The notes beneath the pieces were generated by a model. That model ran no database searches and was not told the DNA's origin. It was given only the letters and a program-made list of their open reading frames with translations. This document shows positions 1-8,964 of a stretch of DNA of 64,000 bases, piece by piece. Each line of letters begins with the position of its first letter. Position 1 is the first letter of the stretch. This stretch comes from Prevotella sp. UBA2711 (GTDB taxonomy: Bacteria > Bacteroidota > Bacteroidia > Bacteroidales > Bacteroidaceae), in contig DEKX01000005.1 of NCBI GenBank assembly GCA_002354095.1, forward strand, positions 1 through 64,000, given 5' to 3'. A program made the translations under genes and the position numbers.

Positions 1-5
1 TGTAG

Positions 6-13
6 TACCTTTG
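6..13 (+). promoter_or_regulatory. Isolated -7 promoter element at window edge
   Basis: TACCTTTG matches the Bacteroidetes -7 consensus TAnnTTTG. Its -33 partner would lie outside the window. It points into the 22-bp repeat array and may belong to that element rather than to a normal gene. Confidence 0.4.
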
Positions 14-40
14 CATTGGCTAAGAACGGGAAGCGCCAAC

Positions 41-189
41 TATCGCTGATCCGAGCGTCATGTATCAAAGGTCCGAGCGTCATCTATCGGAGATCGGAAT
101 AATCTCTATCCCGGGATAGGAGATATCCGGATCACACTGAGAAGATATCGGAATCACTCATCGGAGCTATCCGGACGACCCTTAGGAGA
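41..189. repeat. Degenerate 22-bp tandem repeat array (left)
   Basis: Units beginning TATC start at 41, 63, 85, 107, 124, 146 and 168, so the spacing is 22, 22, 22, 17, 22 and 22. The units at 41 and 63 agree at 17 of 22 positions. The unit at 41 shares 15 bases (from 40) with the second array near 63041. There are no spacers, so this is not a CRISPR. The array directly abuts the amidase relic at 195 and appears to have replaced its 5' half. Confidence 0.75.
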
Positions 190-194
190 CAGGG

Positions 195-428
195 GTGAAA
201 GCGCACCGCAAGAACCATAACCAACACTCCATCGGAGTGTGCTATGAGGGCGGACTCAATGCGCGGGGCGATCCTGCAGACACGCGCACCGAGGCACAGA
301 AGCGGACGATGCTCAGTCTGCTCAGGGAATTGAAGGAGCGTTATCCGAAGGCAATCATCGTGGACCCTCACAACCTGAACCCGCTGAAAGCCTGTCCGTG
401 CTTCGATGCCGTCAAGGAGTTCAAATGA
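195..428 (+). pseudogene. N-acetylmuramoyl-L-alanine amidase, 3' fragment
   Basis: The 77-residue frame matches the second half of an Amidase_2 peptidoglycan amidase: HSIGVCYEGGL near residue 11, ADTRTEAQK, then the C-terminal ACPCFD. The N-terminal half, with the first zinc ligand, is missing and 22-bp repeats lie in its place. The usual zinc-binding GH.DLNP has decayed to DPHNLNP. In Bacteroidales such amidases often sit beside HU-like genes, and a second relic with the same ending lies at 32790. Almost certainly non-functional. Confidence 0.75.
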
Positions 429-460
429 CAGCGGGGGGCATTTATTTTTGCAGAAATCTT

Positions 461-491
461 TTGGCGATTTCGCTTTTTTTTCGTAATTTTG
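461..491 (+). promoter_or_regulatory. phoH promoter
   Basis: A TTG-rich -33 element (TTGG at 461) precedes TAATTTTG at 484-491, a full -7 match, by about 20 bases. Transcription should begin near 495, 23 bases before the phoH start. A second -7-like TATTTTTG lies at 443-450. Confidence 0.65.
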
Positions 492-517
492 CAACCTAAT
501 TAGAAAATAACGTTATT

Positions 518-1495
518 TTGATTGAGAAGCATATTGTATTAGAGGATATTGACCCCGTCGTGTTTTATGGAACGGGGAATGCCCATTTGCAGATGATGCG
601 CGCCCTGTACCCCAAACTGCGTATCGTGGCTCGCGACAACGTCATCCGTATTCTGGGCGACGAAGAGCAGATGGCTGCCTTCGAAGAGAGTGCCGAGAAG
701 ATGCGCCAGCACGTGTTGCACTTCAATTCGCTGAAGGAGGAAGACATCCTGGACATCATCAAGGGGCATCGCACGAAGGATGAAGTGCCGGAGGGCGTGG
801 TCTGCTATTCCATGTCGGGGCGCCCCATCAAAGCGCGTTCGGAGAATCAGCAGAAACTCATCGATGCCTACGAACGGAACGATATGGTGTTTGCCGTTGG
901 GCCTGCGGGCACGGGTAAGACCTATCTCTCTATCGCACTGGCTGTGAAGGCGCTCAAGGAGAAGACCGCCAAGAAAATCATCCTCTCGCGCCCTGCCGTG
1001 GAAGCTGGCGAAAAGCTGGGATTCCTGCCTGGCGACATGAAGGACAAGATAGACCCCTATCTGCAACCGCTGTACGATGCACTGGAGGATATGCTGCCCC
1101 AGGTGAAGTTGCAGGACATGATGGAGAAGCACGTCATACAGATAGCCCCACTCGCCTTCATGCGAGGCAGAACGCTGAGCGATGCGGTGGTGATTCTGGA
1201 CGAGGCGCAGAACACGACCCCGCAACAGATCCGTATGTTCCTGACGCGCATGGGATGGAATACGAAGATGATTATCACGGGCGACATGACACAGATAGAC
1301 CTGCCGAAGTCACAACTCTCAGGACTGGTGGAGGCGCTGAGGATTCTCAGAGACGTGGAGGGCATCGGTGTGGTGGAATTAGGACGCAAAGACATTGTGC
1401 GCCATAAACTGGTAACGCGCATTGTCAATGCCTACGAACAATTTGACAAAGACAAACAAAACAATAATAACAATGAAAGCATTAACAAAGACTGA
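518..1495 (+). CDS. phoH: PhoH-family ATPase
   Basis: A cytoplasmic P-loop NTPase of the PhoH/PhoH-like family, probably acting on RNA, although the exact role is unsettled. Of 325 residues, 1-110 form the N-terminal domain. Walker A GPAGTGKT is at 128-135 and Walker B VVILDEAQN at 224-232. The start is TTG, 23 bases after the predicted transcription start; no ATG fits the conserved N-terminus better. The last 23 bases overlap purC in another frame, which points to translational coupling. Confidence 0.9.
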   Translation: MIEKHIVLEDIDPVVFYGTGNAHLQMMRALYPKLRIVARDNVIRILGDEEQMAAFEESAEKMRQHVLHFNSLKEEDILDIIKGHRTKDEVPEGVVCYSMSGRPIKARSENQQKLIDAYERNDMVFAVGPAGTGKTYLSIALAVKALKEKTAKKIILSRPAVEAGEKLGFLPGDMKDKIDPYLQPLYDALEDMLPQVKLQDMMEKHVIQIAPLAFMRGRTLSDAVVILDEAQNTTPQQIRMFLTRMGWNTKMIITGDMTQIDLPKSQLSGLVEALRILRDVEGIGVVELGRKDIVRHKLVTRIVNAYEQFDKDKQNNNNNESINKD

Positions 1496-2420
1496 CTTCA
1501 ATTTTAAGGGTCAAAAGAGTGTTTACCACGGTAAAGTACGTGACGTGTATAATATCAACGACGACCTGATGGTGATGGTGGCTACCGACCGCATCTCTGC
1601 CTTCGACGTCATCCTGCCAAAGGGTATTCCCTTCAAGGGACAGGTGCTGAACCAGATTGCTGCAAAGTTCCTGGATGCTACCAGCGACATCTGCCCCAAC
1701 TGGAAACTGGCTACCCCCGACCCTATGGTGACCGTAGGCTTGAAGTGTGAGGGCTTCCGCGTAGAGATGATTATCCGCAGCATCCTGACGGGCAGCGCAT
1801 GGCGCGAATACAAGAACGGATGTCGCGAACTGTGTGGCGTGAAACTGCCTGAGGGCATGAAGGAGAACGAGCGCTTCCCAGAGCCCATCATCACTCCTAC
1901 CACCAAAGCCGACGAGGGCCACGACCTGAACATCTCGAAGGAGGAAATCATTGCCCAGGGCATTGTGAGCGCTGAAGACTATGCCGTGATGGAAGACTAT
2001 ACCCGCAAGCTCTTTGCACGCGGTCAGGAGATTGCCAAGAAGCAGGGACTTATCCTCGTAGATACCAAATATGAATTCGGTAAGCGCGATGGTAAGGTGT
2101 ATCTCATCGACGAGATTCACACCCCCGACTCCAGCCGTTATTTCTATGCCGACGGCTATGAAGAGAAGCTGGCAAAGGGCGAACCGCAGAAGCAGCTCTC
2201 GAAGGAGTTCGTGCGCCAGTGGCTCATCGAACACAACTTCATGAACGAGCCCGGACAGGTGATGCCTGAGATTACGGACGAGTATGCTGAAAGCGTGAGC
2301 GAGCGCTACATCGAGCTCTACGAACACATCATCGGTGAGAAGTTCGAGAAAGCCGCCGACAATGCCGACATTGCCGCACGCATCGAAAAGAACGTCAGCG
2401 AGTATCTCGCAACGCGGTAG
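1473..2420 (+). CDS. purC: SAICAR synthetase
   Basis: Phosphoribosylaminoimidazole-succinocarboxamide synthase joins CAIR and aspartate using ATP in purine synthesis. The 315-residue protein begins MKALTKTDF and shows KVRDVY, LVDTKYEFG and the signature DEIHTPDSSRYF. The frame stays open upstream to 1422, but the ATG at 1473 gives the family N-terminus. It overlaps the phoH 3' end by 23 bases and is followed by a heptamer repeat. purM lies 3.4 kb downstream, so purine genes are scattered here. Confidence 0.95.
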   Translation: MKALTKTDFNFKGQKSVYHGKVRDVYNINDDLMVMVATDRISAFDVILPKGIPFKGQVLNQIAAKFLDATSDICPNWKLATPDPMVTVGLKCEGFRVEMIIRSILTGSAWREYKNGCRELCGVKLPEGMKENERFPEPIITPTTKADEGHDLNISKEEIIAQGIVSAEDYAVMEDYTRKLFARGQEIAKKQGLILVDTKYEFGKRDGKVYLIDEIHTPDSSRYFYADGYEEKLAKGEPQKQLSKEFVRQWLIEHNFMNEPGQVMPEITDEYAESVSERYIELYEHIIGEKFEKAADNADIAARIEKNVSEYLATR

Positions 2421-2421
2421 G

Positions 2422-2477
2422 TTTCAGGTTTCAGGTTTCAGGTTTCAGGTTTCAAGATTCAGGTTTCAGGTTTCAAG
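2422..2477. repeat. Heptanucleotide tandem repeat TTTCAGG
   Basis: Eight consecutive 7-base units fill the gap between purC and menG. Five are TTTCAGG from the start or near the end, with TTTCAAG and ATTCAGG variants. The length can change by 7-base slippage without touching either gene. Shorter intergenic heptads of similar form occur after hisIE (two GTTTAGA) and after ftsE (GTAAAAA-type). Confidence 0.85.
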
Positions 2478-2486
2478 TAAAAGAGA

Positions 2487-3218
2487 ATGTATCAGCAAGA
2501 GACGATAAAACCATATAATAATGGTGAGAAGACAGCACAGGTGGAGCAAATGTTCGACAACATTGCTCCCACCTACGATACGCTGAACCATCGTCTCTCC
2601 TGGGACATCGACCGCGGATGGCGCAAGAAAGCCATCAAGCAGTTACAGCCCTACCAACCCCAGTCTATGCTGGATATAGCAACGGGTACGGGCGATTTCG
2701 CCATCTTGGCGGCTGAAATGCTGAAACCTGAAAGACTGATAGGTGCCGACATCTCGGAGGGTATGATGGAAATAGGCAGAAAGAAGGTGGCAGAAAGAGG
2801 TATGCAGCACATCATCTCGTTTGAGAAGGAAGACTGTTTGCATCTTTCCTATGCCGACAATACCTTCGATGCCGTGACCGCTGCCTTCGGAATCCGTAAT
2901 TTCGCCGGTCTCGACCAAGGACTGCGTGAAATGTGTCGCGTACTGAAGAAGGGCGGACATCTGAGTATTGCGGAACTGACCACACCCGTCAGTTTCCCCA
3001 TGAAACAGCTGTTTCATATCTACTCGCACACCATTCTGCCCATCTATGGCCGACTGATTTCCAAAGACGATGCCGCCTATTCCTATCTCACCAAGACCAT
3101 TGAGGCATTCCCGCAAGGAGAGCAGATGGTAGGTATATTGAAAGACGCAGGCTTCAGTGAGGCAAAGTTTCAACGACTGACATTTGGCATCTGCACGATT
3201 TATTTCGCAACTAAATAA
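2487..3218 (+). CDS. menG: Demethylmenaquinone methyltransferase
   Basis: UbiE/MenG transfers a methyl group from S-adenosylmethionine to demethylmenaquinone, the last step of menaquinone synthesis. The 243-residue protein has VEQMFDNIAPTYD at 19-31, SAM motif I MLDIATGTGDFA at 61-72, then GADISEGMMEIG and AFGIRNF. Bacteroidetes rely on menaquinone, so the MenG reaction is the likely one. It lies 18 bases before aroE. Confidence 0.93.
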   Translation: MYQQETIKPYNNGEKTAQVEQMFDNIAPTYDTLNHRLSWDIDRGWRKKAIKQLQPYQPQSMLDIATGTGDFAILAAEMLKPERLIGADISEGMMEIGRKKVAERGMQHIISFEKEDCLHLSYADNTFDAVTAAFGIRNFAGLDQGLREMCRVLKKGGHLSIAELTTPVSFPMKQLFHIYSHTILPIYGRLISKDDAAYSYLTKTIEAFPQGEQMVGILKDAGFSEAKFQRLTFGICTIYFATK

Positions 3219-3235
3219 AGGAAAGGAAAGAATTT

Positions 3236-3982
3236 ATGGACAAGTACGGACTTATTGGTTACCCGCTCGGACATTCGTTCTCCATCAGTTACTTCAATCA
3301 GAAGTTTCAGGATGAGAATATCGATGCCGTTTATGAGAACTACGAGATTCCCAGTATCGATGAACTCCCGGAAGTGCTCAGTTCAAACCCTGAGCTGAAA
3401 GGAATCAATGTGACTATCCCTTACAAGGAAAAAGTACTGCCCTTCCTTGACAGTATCTCACCCGAAGCGCGTGCCATCGGTGCGGTGAACGTCATTCGTG
3501 TGAGTCATAAAGGAAATAAAACCTTACTGAAGGGATATAATTCTGACGTGATAGGATTTACCAAAAGCATCGAACCCATGCTCGACAAGAAATTGCATCA
3601 GAAGGCCTTGATTCTTGGAACGGGCGGTGCTTCAAAGGCTATTGACTATGGATTGCGCAACTTGGGACTGGAAACGGTCTTCGTCAGTCGTTACGAGCGC
3701 CCAGGCACCATTCAGTATAAAAACGTCACCCCCGAAGTCGTGAAGGAATACAACGTGATCATCAATTGCACTCCCTTAGGCATGTATCCCAAGACCGAGG
3801 TTTGTCCGGAACTGCCTTACGAGGCTATGGACAGTCACACCATCCTTTATGACTTGATTTACAATCCCGATGAAACGCTCTTCATGAAACGGGGTGCCGA
3901 ATATGGCGCTAATGTGAAGAACGGGTTGGAAATGCTGCTTCTGCAGGCATTCTCCTCTTGGGAATTCTGGCACGAGAAATAA
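3236..3982 (+). CDS. aroE: Shikimate dehydrogenase
   Basis: Reduces 3-dehydroshikimate to shikimate with NADPH in the chorismate pathway. The 248-residue protein has GYPLGHSFS at 8-16, the catalytic lysine in NVTIPYKEK (K64), YNSD at 101-104 and the glycine-rich LGTGGASKA at 128-136. The C-terminal KNGLEMLLLQA is typical. It is packed between menG and a TPM-domain gene with gaps of 9-18 bases, consistent with one transcript. Confidence 0.94.
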   Translation: MDKYGLIGYPLGHSFSISYFNQKFQDENIDAVYENYEIPSIDELPEVLSSNPELKGINVTIPYKEKVLPFLDSISPEARAIGAVNVIRVSHKGNKTLLKGYNSDVIGFTKSIEPMLDKKLHQKALILGTGGASKAIDYGLRNLGLETVFVSRYERPGTIQYKNVTPEVVKEYNVIINCTPLGMYPKTEVCPELPYEAMDSHTILYDLIYNPDETLFMKRGAEYGANVKNGLEMLLLQAFSSWEFWHEK

Positions 3983-3991
3983 ACAAAGCGT

Positions 3992-5173
3992 ATGACGACA
4001 TTCATCACATTCCTGGGATTCATAGCCGTATTGGTGGGAGGCGGTTTCGCTGTCACCCGACGATGGGACTACACCCCTTACTCGGCTTTGATGCAACAGG
4101 AGATGAATGTGAAGGATTTGACAACGCAATACAACAACGCTGTCAAAGACTTGGAACGACAATACAAGCAAGACAGCATCGGAAGCAGACGCAAGTACTC
4201 CCGCCTGTATCAGAATCTGGCTCGCGAATATATGGGTAAGCGTCGGCAGCTGTCTGCCACATGGGAACAGATGAACCCCGCTTGGGTCAAGTCGCGCAAC
4301 ACTTGGGGGTGGATATTCTTGATTGGCATAGGAGCAGCATTCCTTTTCTGCAGCTTCTCCCTGCCCGATAAAGAAAACAGCACTTCACCATCATCGCCTA
4401 CCGGCAGTTCAACGGAAGAACGCTACTGGAATGCCGACAACATTCCCATGCCTCATCTGCAGGATGCCAGCCAGTATGTTTCCAATCCGGATAACATCTT
4501 ATCCCCATCAACCGTCAACCAAATGAACCAGACCCTGCAACGGCTCGACAAGGAATTGAATATCGAGTCCGTTGTCATCATTGTCAATCACATTGAGAAC
4601 GATGACCCCTTCCGCATGGCTCAGGACGTTGGTAATAAATATGGTGTAGGGCGCAACGACCGAGGACTGATGGTGGTGGTAGGATATCAGGACCACAGCA
4701 TCAACATTTCGCCAGGACGCGGTTTGGAAGGCGACCTGACCGATGTAGAGTGCCGTCACCTGCAACAAGAATACGTCATACCAGCCATGCGGGCAGAACT
4801 GCCCGACAGCGGTATGCTGTATCTGACGGAAGCTATCTATGCCACGATGCAGAAGAAAGACCTGCCCGAAATGTCATCGCTATCCAGCAAAGATGAAGGC
4901 ATTGATGAAGAGATGGCTACCACCATCGGCATGTACTTTATGTTCTTCATCGCCTGGTGCGTGTTCTTCCTGCGTCTTAACAGCAAATACCAATGGCTGA
5001 CGCTGGTGGGTATGACCTATATCCGTTCTAACCCCTTCATCGACACCTATTCTGGCGGAGGCTCCTTTGGCGGAGGCGGTGGCCACAGCTCTTGGGGCGG
5101 TGGCGGAGGCTTCAGCGGAGGCAGTTTCGGAGGCGGAAGCTTCGGTGGCGGCGGTGCCACTTCACGATGGTAA
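3992..5173 (+). CDS. TPM-domain membrane protein with glycine-rich tail
   Basis: A 393-residue protein. One hydrophobic segment lies at 2-21, a charged helical stretch at 35-90, a membrane segment at about 104-123, a TPM (YgcG/Rv-type) domain at about 160-285, another membrane segment at 311-328, and a Gly/Ser/Phe-rich tail at 354-393. TPM domains can act as phosphatases or chaperones; the substrate here is unknown. Together with the following lemA it forms the TPM-LemA pair found in many bacteria, probably at the cell envelope. Confidence 0.82.
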   Translation: MTTFITFLGFIAVLVGGGFAVTRRWDYTPYSALMQQEMNVKDLTTQYNNAVKDLERQYKQDSIGSRRKYSRLYQNLAREYMGKRRQLSATWEQMNPAWVKSRNTWGWIFLIGIGAAFLFCSFSLPDKENSTSPSSPTGSSTEERYWNADNIPMPHLQDASQYVSNPDNILSPSTVNQMNQTLQRLDKELNIESVVIIVNHIENDDPFRMAQDVGNKYGVGRNDRGLMVVVGYQDHSINISPGRGLEGDLTDVECRHLQQEYVIPAMRAELPDSGMLYLTEAIYATMQKKDLPEMSSLSSKDEGIDEEMATTIGMYFMFFIAWCVFFLRLNSKYQWLTLVGMTYIRSNPFIDTYSGGGSFGGGGGHSSWGGGGGFSGGSFGGGSFGGGGATSRW

Positions 5174-5203
5174 ACAAAATAACAACTAAAATATTTTAGC
5201 ATT

Positions 5204-5800
5204 ATGAAACTCAGTAAAGGAATTATCGCAATTATCGCAGTCATTGCCATCGTCTTCGTGATTGGCTCATGGGCTGCAAGTGCTTACAATTCGATGGTTG
5301 GCGTTCAGGAGCAGGCTACTACCGCACTCGCCAACGTCCAGTCAACCTATCAGCGTCGTGCCGACCTGATTCCTAACCTCGTGGAGACCGTCAAGGGTTA
5401 TGCTGCTCATGAGAAACAGACGTTGGAAGATGTGGTTGCAGCACGTTCGAAGGCTACCTCTATCACGCTCGACCCAGCAAATATGACTCCCGAAAAGCTG
5501 AAGGAATTCCAGCAGGCTCAGGGCGAACTGGGCAGTGCACTGGGACGCTTGATTGCCATCCAGGAGAATTATCCCGATCTGAAAGCGAATGAGAACTTCA
5601 AAGACTTGCAGGTTCAACTGGAAGGTACTGAGAATCGTATCAACGAGGCTCGCAACAAATACAATCAGGCTGTGCAGACCTACAATGTAGAGATTCGTTC
5701 GTTCCCCAAAAACATCTTTGCCGGACTCTTCGGCTTTGACAAGATGAATAAGTTTGAAGCTGAAGCTGGTGCAGAAAAGGCTCCACAGGTTAAATTCTAA
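5204..5800 (+). CDS. lemA: LemA family protein
   Basis: A 198-residue LemA protein: an N-terminal membrane anchor at about 5-24 followed by long helices that include the conserved YQRRADLIPNLVETVKGYA. LemA proteins face the periplasm or outer side; the biochemical role is unknown. The gene lies 30 bases after the TPM-domain gene, its usual neighbour, and 9 bases before purM. Confidence 0.9.
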   Translation: MKLSKGIIAIIAVIAIVFVIGSWAASAYNSMVGVQEQATTALANVQSTYQRRADLIPNLVETVKGYAAHEKQTLEDVVAARSKATSITLDPANMTPEKLKEFQQAQGELGSALGRLIAIQENYPDLKANENFKDLQVQLEGTENRINEARNKYNQAVQTYNVEIRSFPKNIFAGLFGFDKMNKFEAEAGAEKAPQVKF

Positions 5801-5809
5801 ATCATCACT

Positions 5810-6988
5810 ATGGACAATCGTTATATGATGCGCGGTGTCAGTGCCGCCAAAGAAGACGTTCATAACGCCATCAAGAATATCGACAAGGGTATCTTCCCCC
5901 AAGCATTCTGTAAGATTATACCAGACATTCTTGGCGGCGACCCTGAATACTGCAACATTATGCATGCTGACGGGGCTGGTACCAAATCGTCGCTTGCTTA
6001 TATGTACTGGAAAGAGACGGGCGACCTCTCCGTATGGAAAGGTATTGCCCAGGATGCTATCGTGATGAATACTGACGACCTGCTCTGCGTAGGTGCTGTG
6101 GATAACATCCTTGTGTCAAGCACCATCGGGCGCAACAAGATGTTGATTCCCGGCGAAGTCATCTCTGCTATTATCAATGGTACCGACGAGCTGTTGGCAG
6201 AACTGCGTGAGATGGGCATCGGAATCTATCCTACCGGTGGTGAGACGGCTGACGTGGGCGACCTGGTTCGCACCATCATTGTCGATTCTACGGTTACCTG
6301 CCGTATGAAGCGTGCAGACGTGATTGATAATGCCAACATCCGCCCTGGTGATGTTATCGTAGGTTTGTCAAGTACCGGACAAGCCACATACGAGAAGCGT
6401 TATAATGGCGGTATGGGTTCGAACGGACTGACCTCTGCCCGTCATGATGTCTTTGCCAAATATCTGGCAGAGAAATATCCTGAGAGCTACGACCATGCAG
6501 TGCCCGACGAGTTGGTTTATAGTGGCAAGTACGAACTGACGGCGCAGTATGATTCGACGGAATCGAATCACACGCTGCCTAACATGGGGCAACTGGTGCT
6601 CTCTCCTACCCGCACCTACGCTCCAGTCATCAAGCGACTGCTCGACGAACTGCGTCCAGAGATTCATGGAATGGTGCACTGTACGGGTGGTGCTCAGACC
6701 AAGGTGCTCCACTTTGTCAATGACAACTGTCACGTCGTGAAGGACAACATGTTCCCTGTTCCCCCACTCTTCCATGCTATTCACGAATGTTCAGGTACGG
6801 ATTGGCGCGAGATGTATCAGGTGTTCAATATGGGTCATCGTATGGAAATCTATGTTCGTCCTGAAGTTGCCGAACAGGTGATTGCACTATCTAAGTCTTT
6901 CAACATCGACGCACAGGTTGTGGGCCGAATTGAGGAAGGTAAAAAGAGCCTCACGATTAAGAGCGAATTCGGAACTTTTGAATATTAG
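5810..6988 (+). CDS. purM: AIR synthetase
   Basis: Phosphoribosylformylglycinamidine cyclo-ligase closes the imidazole ring of AIR with ATP. At 392 residues it is longer than the roughly 345-residue E. coli enzyme. ILGGDPEYCNIMHADGAGTKS, MNTDDLLCVGA and YPTGGETADVGD carry the nucleotide- and substrate-binding residues of the AIRS fold. It lies 9 bases after lemA and 2 bases before the RNA methyltransferase gene. Confidence 0.93.
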   Translation: MDNRYMMRGVSAAKEDVHNAIKNIDKGIFPQAFCKIIPDILGGDPEYCNIMHADGAGTKSSLAYMYWKETGDLSVWKGIAQDAIVMNTDDLLCVGAVDNILVSSTIGRNKMLIPGEVISAIINGTDELLAELREMGIGIYPTGGETADVGDLVRTIIVDSTVTCRMKRADVIDNANIRPGDVIVGLSSTGQATYEKRYNGGMGSNGLTSARHDVFAKYLAEKYPESYDHAVPDELVYSGKYELTAQYDSTESNHTLPNMGQLVLSPTRTYAPVIKRLLDELRPEIHGMVHCTGGAQTKVLHFVNDNCHVVKDNMFPVPPLFHAIHECSGTDWREMYQVFNMGHRMEIYVRPEVAEQVIALSKSFNIDAQVVGRIEEGKKSLTIKSEFGTFEY

Positions 6989-6990
6989 CA

Positions 6991-7791
6991 ATGGCTGTCA
7001 TAGAGATAACCTCCCTATCCCATGCGGGCGTTGAGATTTTCAGTTCTCTCACGGAAGCTCAGTTACGCAACCGCAAGGAACAGGAAAAAGGAATCTTCAT
7101 CGTAGAGAGTCCGAAGGTTATCCGAGTGGCACTGGATGCCGGCTATCAGCCTGTATCACTGCTTTGCGAACGAAAACATATAGATGGGGATGCCTCTGAC
7201 ATCGTGCAACGGTGTGGGGATATCCCCATCTTTACTGGTGAGCGCGAACTGCTTGCCAACCTGACAGGTTATACGCTTACCAGGGGTGTGCTATGTGCGA
7301 TGCGCCGACCTGCCTGTAAGCCTCTTTCAGATATCTGTCAGCATGCCCGTCGTATCGTAGTGATAGACGGTGTGGTGGATACCACCAATATAGGAGCCAT
7401 ATTCCGTTCGGCAGCAGCATTAGGTATTGATGCAGTCCTGTTGACCACGAATTCCTGCGACCCCTTGAATCGTCGCGCTGTCAGAGTTTCAATGGGTTCT
7501 GTCTTCTTAGTGCCTTGGACATGGATAGATACCGATATCCGTCAACTGCATGCGTATGGCTTCAAGACTCTGGCGATGGCACTGACAGACAATTCCATTC
7601 CTCTTGATGACCCTCAACTGAAACAAGAAGAACGGCTGGCTATCGTAATGGGAACGGAAGGTGACGGACTGCCTAAAGAGACGATTGCTGATGCCGACTA
7701 TGTGGTGCGGATTCCTATGGCTCATGGTGTTGACTCCTTGAATGTTGCTGCTGCATCAGCTATCGCTTTCTGGGAGTTAGCAAGGAAATAA
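6991..7791 (+). CDS. SpoU/TrmH-family RNA 2'-O-methyltransferase
   Basis: A SPOUT-fold methyltransferase that modifies tRNA or rRNA; the exact position cannot be told. The 266-residue protein has an N-terminal substrate-binding domain (1-105) and the knotted domain with DTTNIGAIFRSAAALGID, AIVMGTEGDGLP and IPMAHGVDSLNVAAA, the three family motifs. The start is 2 bases after purM, so translation is probably coupled. A second family member lies at 53020-53790. Confidence 0.88.
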   Translation: MAVIEITSLSHAGVEIFSSLTEAQLRNRKEQEKGIFIVESPKVIRVALDAGYQPVSLLCERKHIDGDASDIVQRCGDIPIFTGERELLANLTGYTLTRGVLCAMRRPACKPLSDICQHARRIVVIDGVVDTTNIGAIFRSAAALGIDAVLLTTNSCDPLNRRAVRVSMGSVFLVPWTWIDTDIRQLHAYGFKTLAMALTDNSIPLDDPQLKQEERLAIVMGTEGDGLPKETIADADYVVRIPMAHGVDSLNVAAASAIAFWELARK

Positions 7792-7803
7792 ATAAGAGAT
7801 TCT

Positions 7804-7835
7804 TTTGGTTTTCTTCTCACTTATTCGTACCTTTG
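7804..7835 (+). promoter_or_regulatory. prfA promoter
   Basis: TTTG at 7804-7807 and TACCTTTG at 7828-7835 are separated by 20 bases, a consensus pair. The -33 box lies in the loop of an imperfect hairpin (AATAAGAGA at 7791 with TCTCACTTATT at 7815). Transcription should begin near 7839, only about 5 bases before the prfA start codon. Confidence 0.75.
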
Positions 7836-7843
7836 CACCCAAT

Positions 7844-8953
7844 ATGGAGAATAACAGTATTTTACAGAAACTCGACGGACTGGAAGCACGCTTCGAGGAG
7901 GTGTCAACACTGATTACCGACCCCAATGTGATTGCCGACCAAAACCGCTTCGTCAAACTCACCAAGGAGTACAAGGATTTGGGCGACATCATGGATGCCC
8001 GCAAGCGCTATATTGCTTGTCTGAACAGCATCAAGGAGGCAAAGGATATCCTTGCCAACGAGGATGATGCCGAGATGAAGGAAATGGCTCGTGAAGAACT
8101 GGCAGAAAACGAAGCACTGCAACCCAAATTGGAGGAAGAAATCAAGATAGCCTTGATTCCTAAGGATCCTGAAGATGCTAAGAACGTGCAGATGGAGATT
8201 CGTGCAGGAACTGGTGGCGACGAGGCAGCCCTCTTTGCCGGCGACTTGTTCAAGATGTATAAGAGCTTCTGCGAGTCTAAGGGTTGGACAGTGGCTATCA
8301 CGAGCGTGAGCGAAGGTGCCGTTGGCGGTTTTAAGGAAATTGATTTTGCCGTATCAGGTGCTGATGTCTATGGCACGCTGAAATATGAGTCAGGTGTTCA
8401 TCGCGTACAGCGTGTACCTGCTACCGAGACACAGGGACGTATGCATACCTCTGCTGCTACTGTTGCTGTTTTGCCCGAGGCCGATAAGTTTGAAGTGCAT
8501 ATCAATGAGGGTGAAATCAAGTGGGATACCTTCCGCAGTTCAGGTGCCGGTGGCCAGAACGTGAACAAAGTGGAATCGGGTGTTCGTCTGCGCTATATGT
8601 GGAAGAACCCTAATACGGGGGAAACGGAAGAAATCCTGATTGAATGTACAGAAACCCGTGACCAGCCAAAGAATAAAGAGCGTGCCCTCTCGCGTCTATA
8701 TACCTTTATATATGATAAGGAGCACCAGAAGTATATGGACGATATCGCCTCACGCCGTAAGACACTGGTATCTACCGGTGACCGTTCGGCAAAGATTCGT
8801 ACCTACAACTTCCCGCAGGGACGCGTGACAGACCATCGCATTGGCTATACTACCCATGACCTTCAAGGCTTCTTAGGTGGTGACATCCAGCCTATGATCG
8901 ATGCCCTCACCGTTGCCGAGAATGCTGAACGAATGAAAGAAACAGAACTCTAA
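7844..8953 (+). CDS. prfA: Peptide chain release factor 1
   Basis: RF1 recognises UAA and UAG and triggers peptide release. The 369-residue protein has the codon-reading PAT tripeptide at 192-194 and GGQ at 236-238 within RSSGAGGQNVNK. The frame is open to 7805, but those bases form the promoter and MENNSILQKLDGLEARF is the family N-terminus, so ATG 7844 is chosen. The leader is then extremely short. It is followed after 11 bases by a small membrane protein gene. Confidence 0.95.
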   Translation: MENNSILQKLDGLEARFEEVSTLITDPNVIADQNRFVKLTKEYKDLGDIMDARKRYIACLNSIKEAKDILANEDDAEMKEMAREELAENEALQPKLEEEIKIALIPKDPEDAKNVQMEIRAGTGGDEAALFAGDLFKMYKSFCESKGWTVAITSVSEGAVGGFKEIDFAVSGADVYGTLKYESGVHRVQRVPATETQGRMHTSAATVAVLPEADKFEVHINEGEIKWDTFRSSGAGGQNVNKVESGVRLRYMWKNPNTGETEEILIECTETRDQPKNKERALSRLYTFIYDKEHQKYMDDIASRRKTLVSTGDRSAKIRTYNFPQGRVTDHRIGYTTHDLQGFLGGDIQPMIDALTVAENAERMKETEL

Positions 8954-8964
8954 AGTTTGATAAT

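Noticed and set aside
41..189. CRISPR array
   Set aside because: Units are contiguous with no spacers, diverged from one another, and no cas gene is present.
539..1225. A 228-codon reverse frame inside phoH
   Set aside because: The forward frame has full PhoH motifs; the reverse one is a shadow with no start context or similarity.
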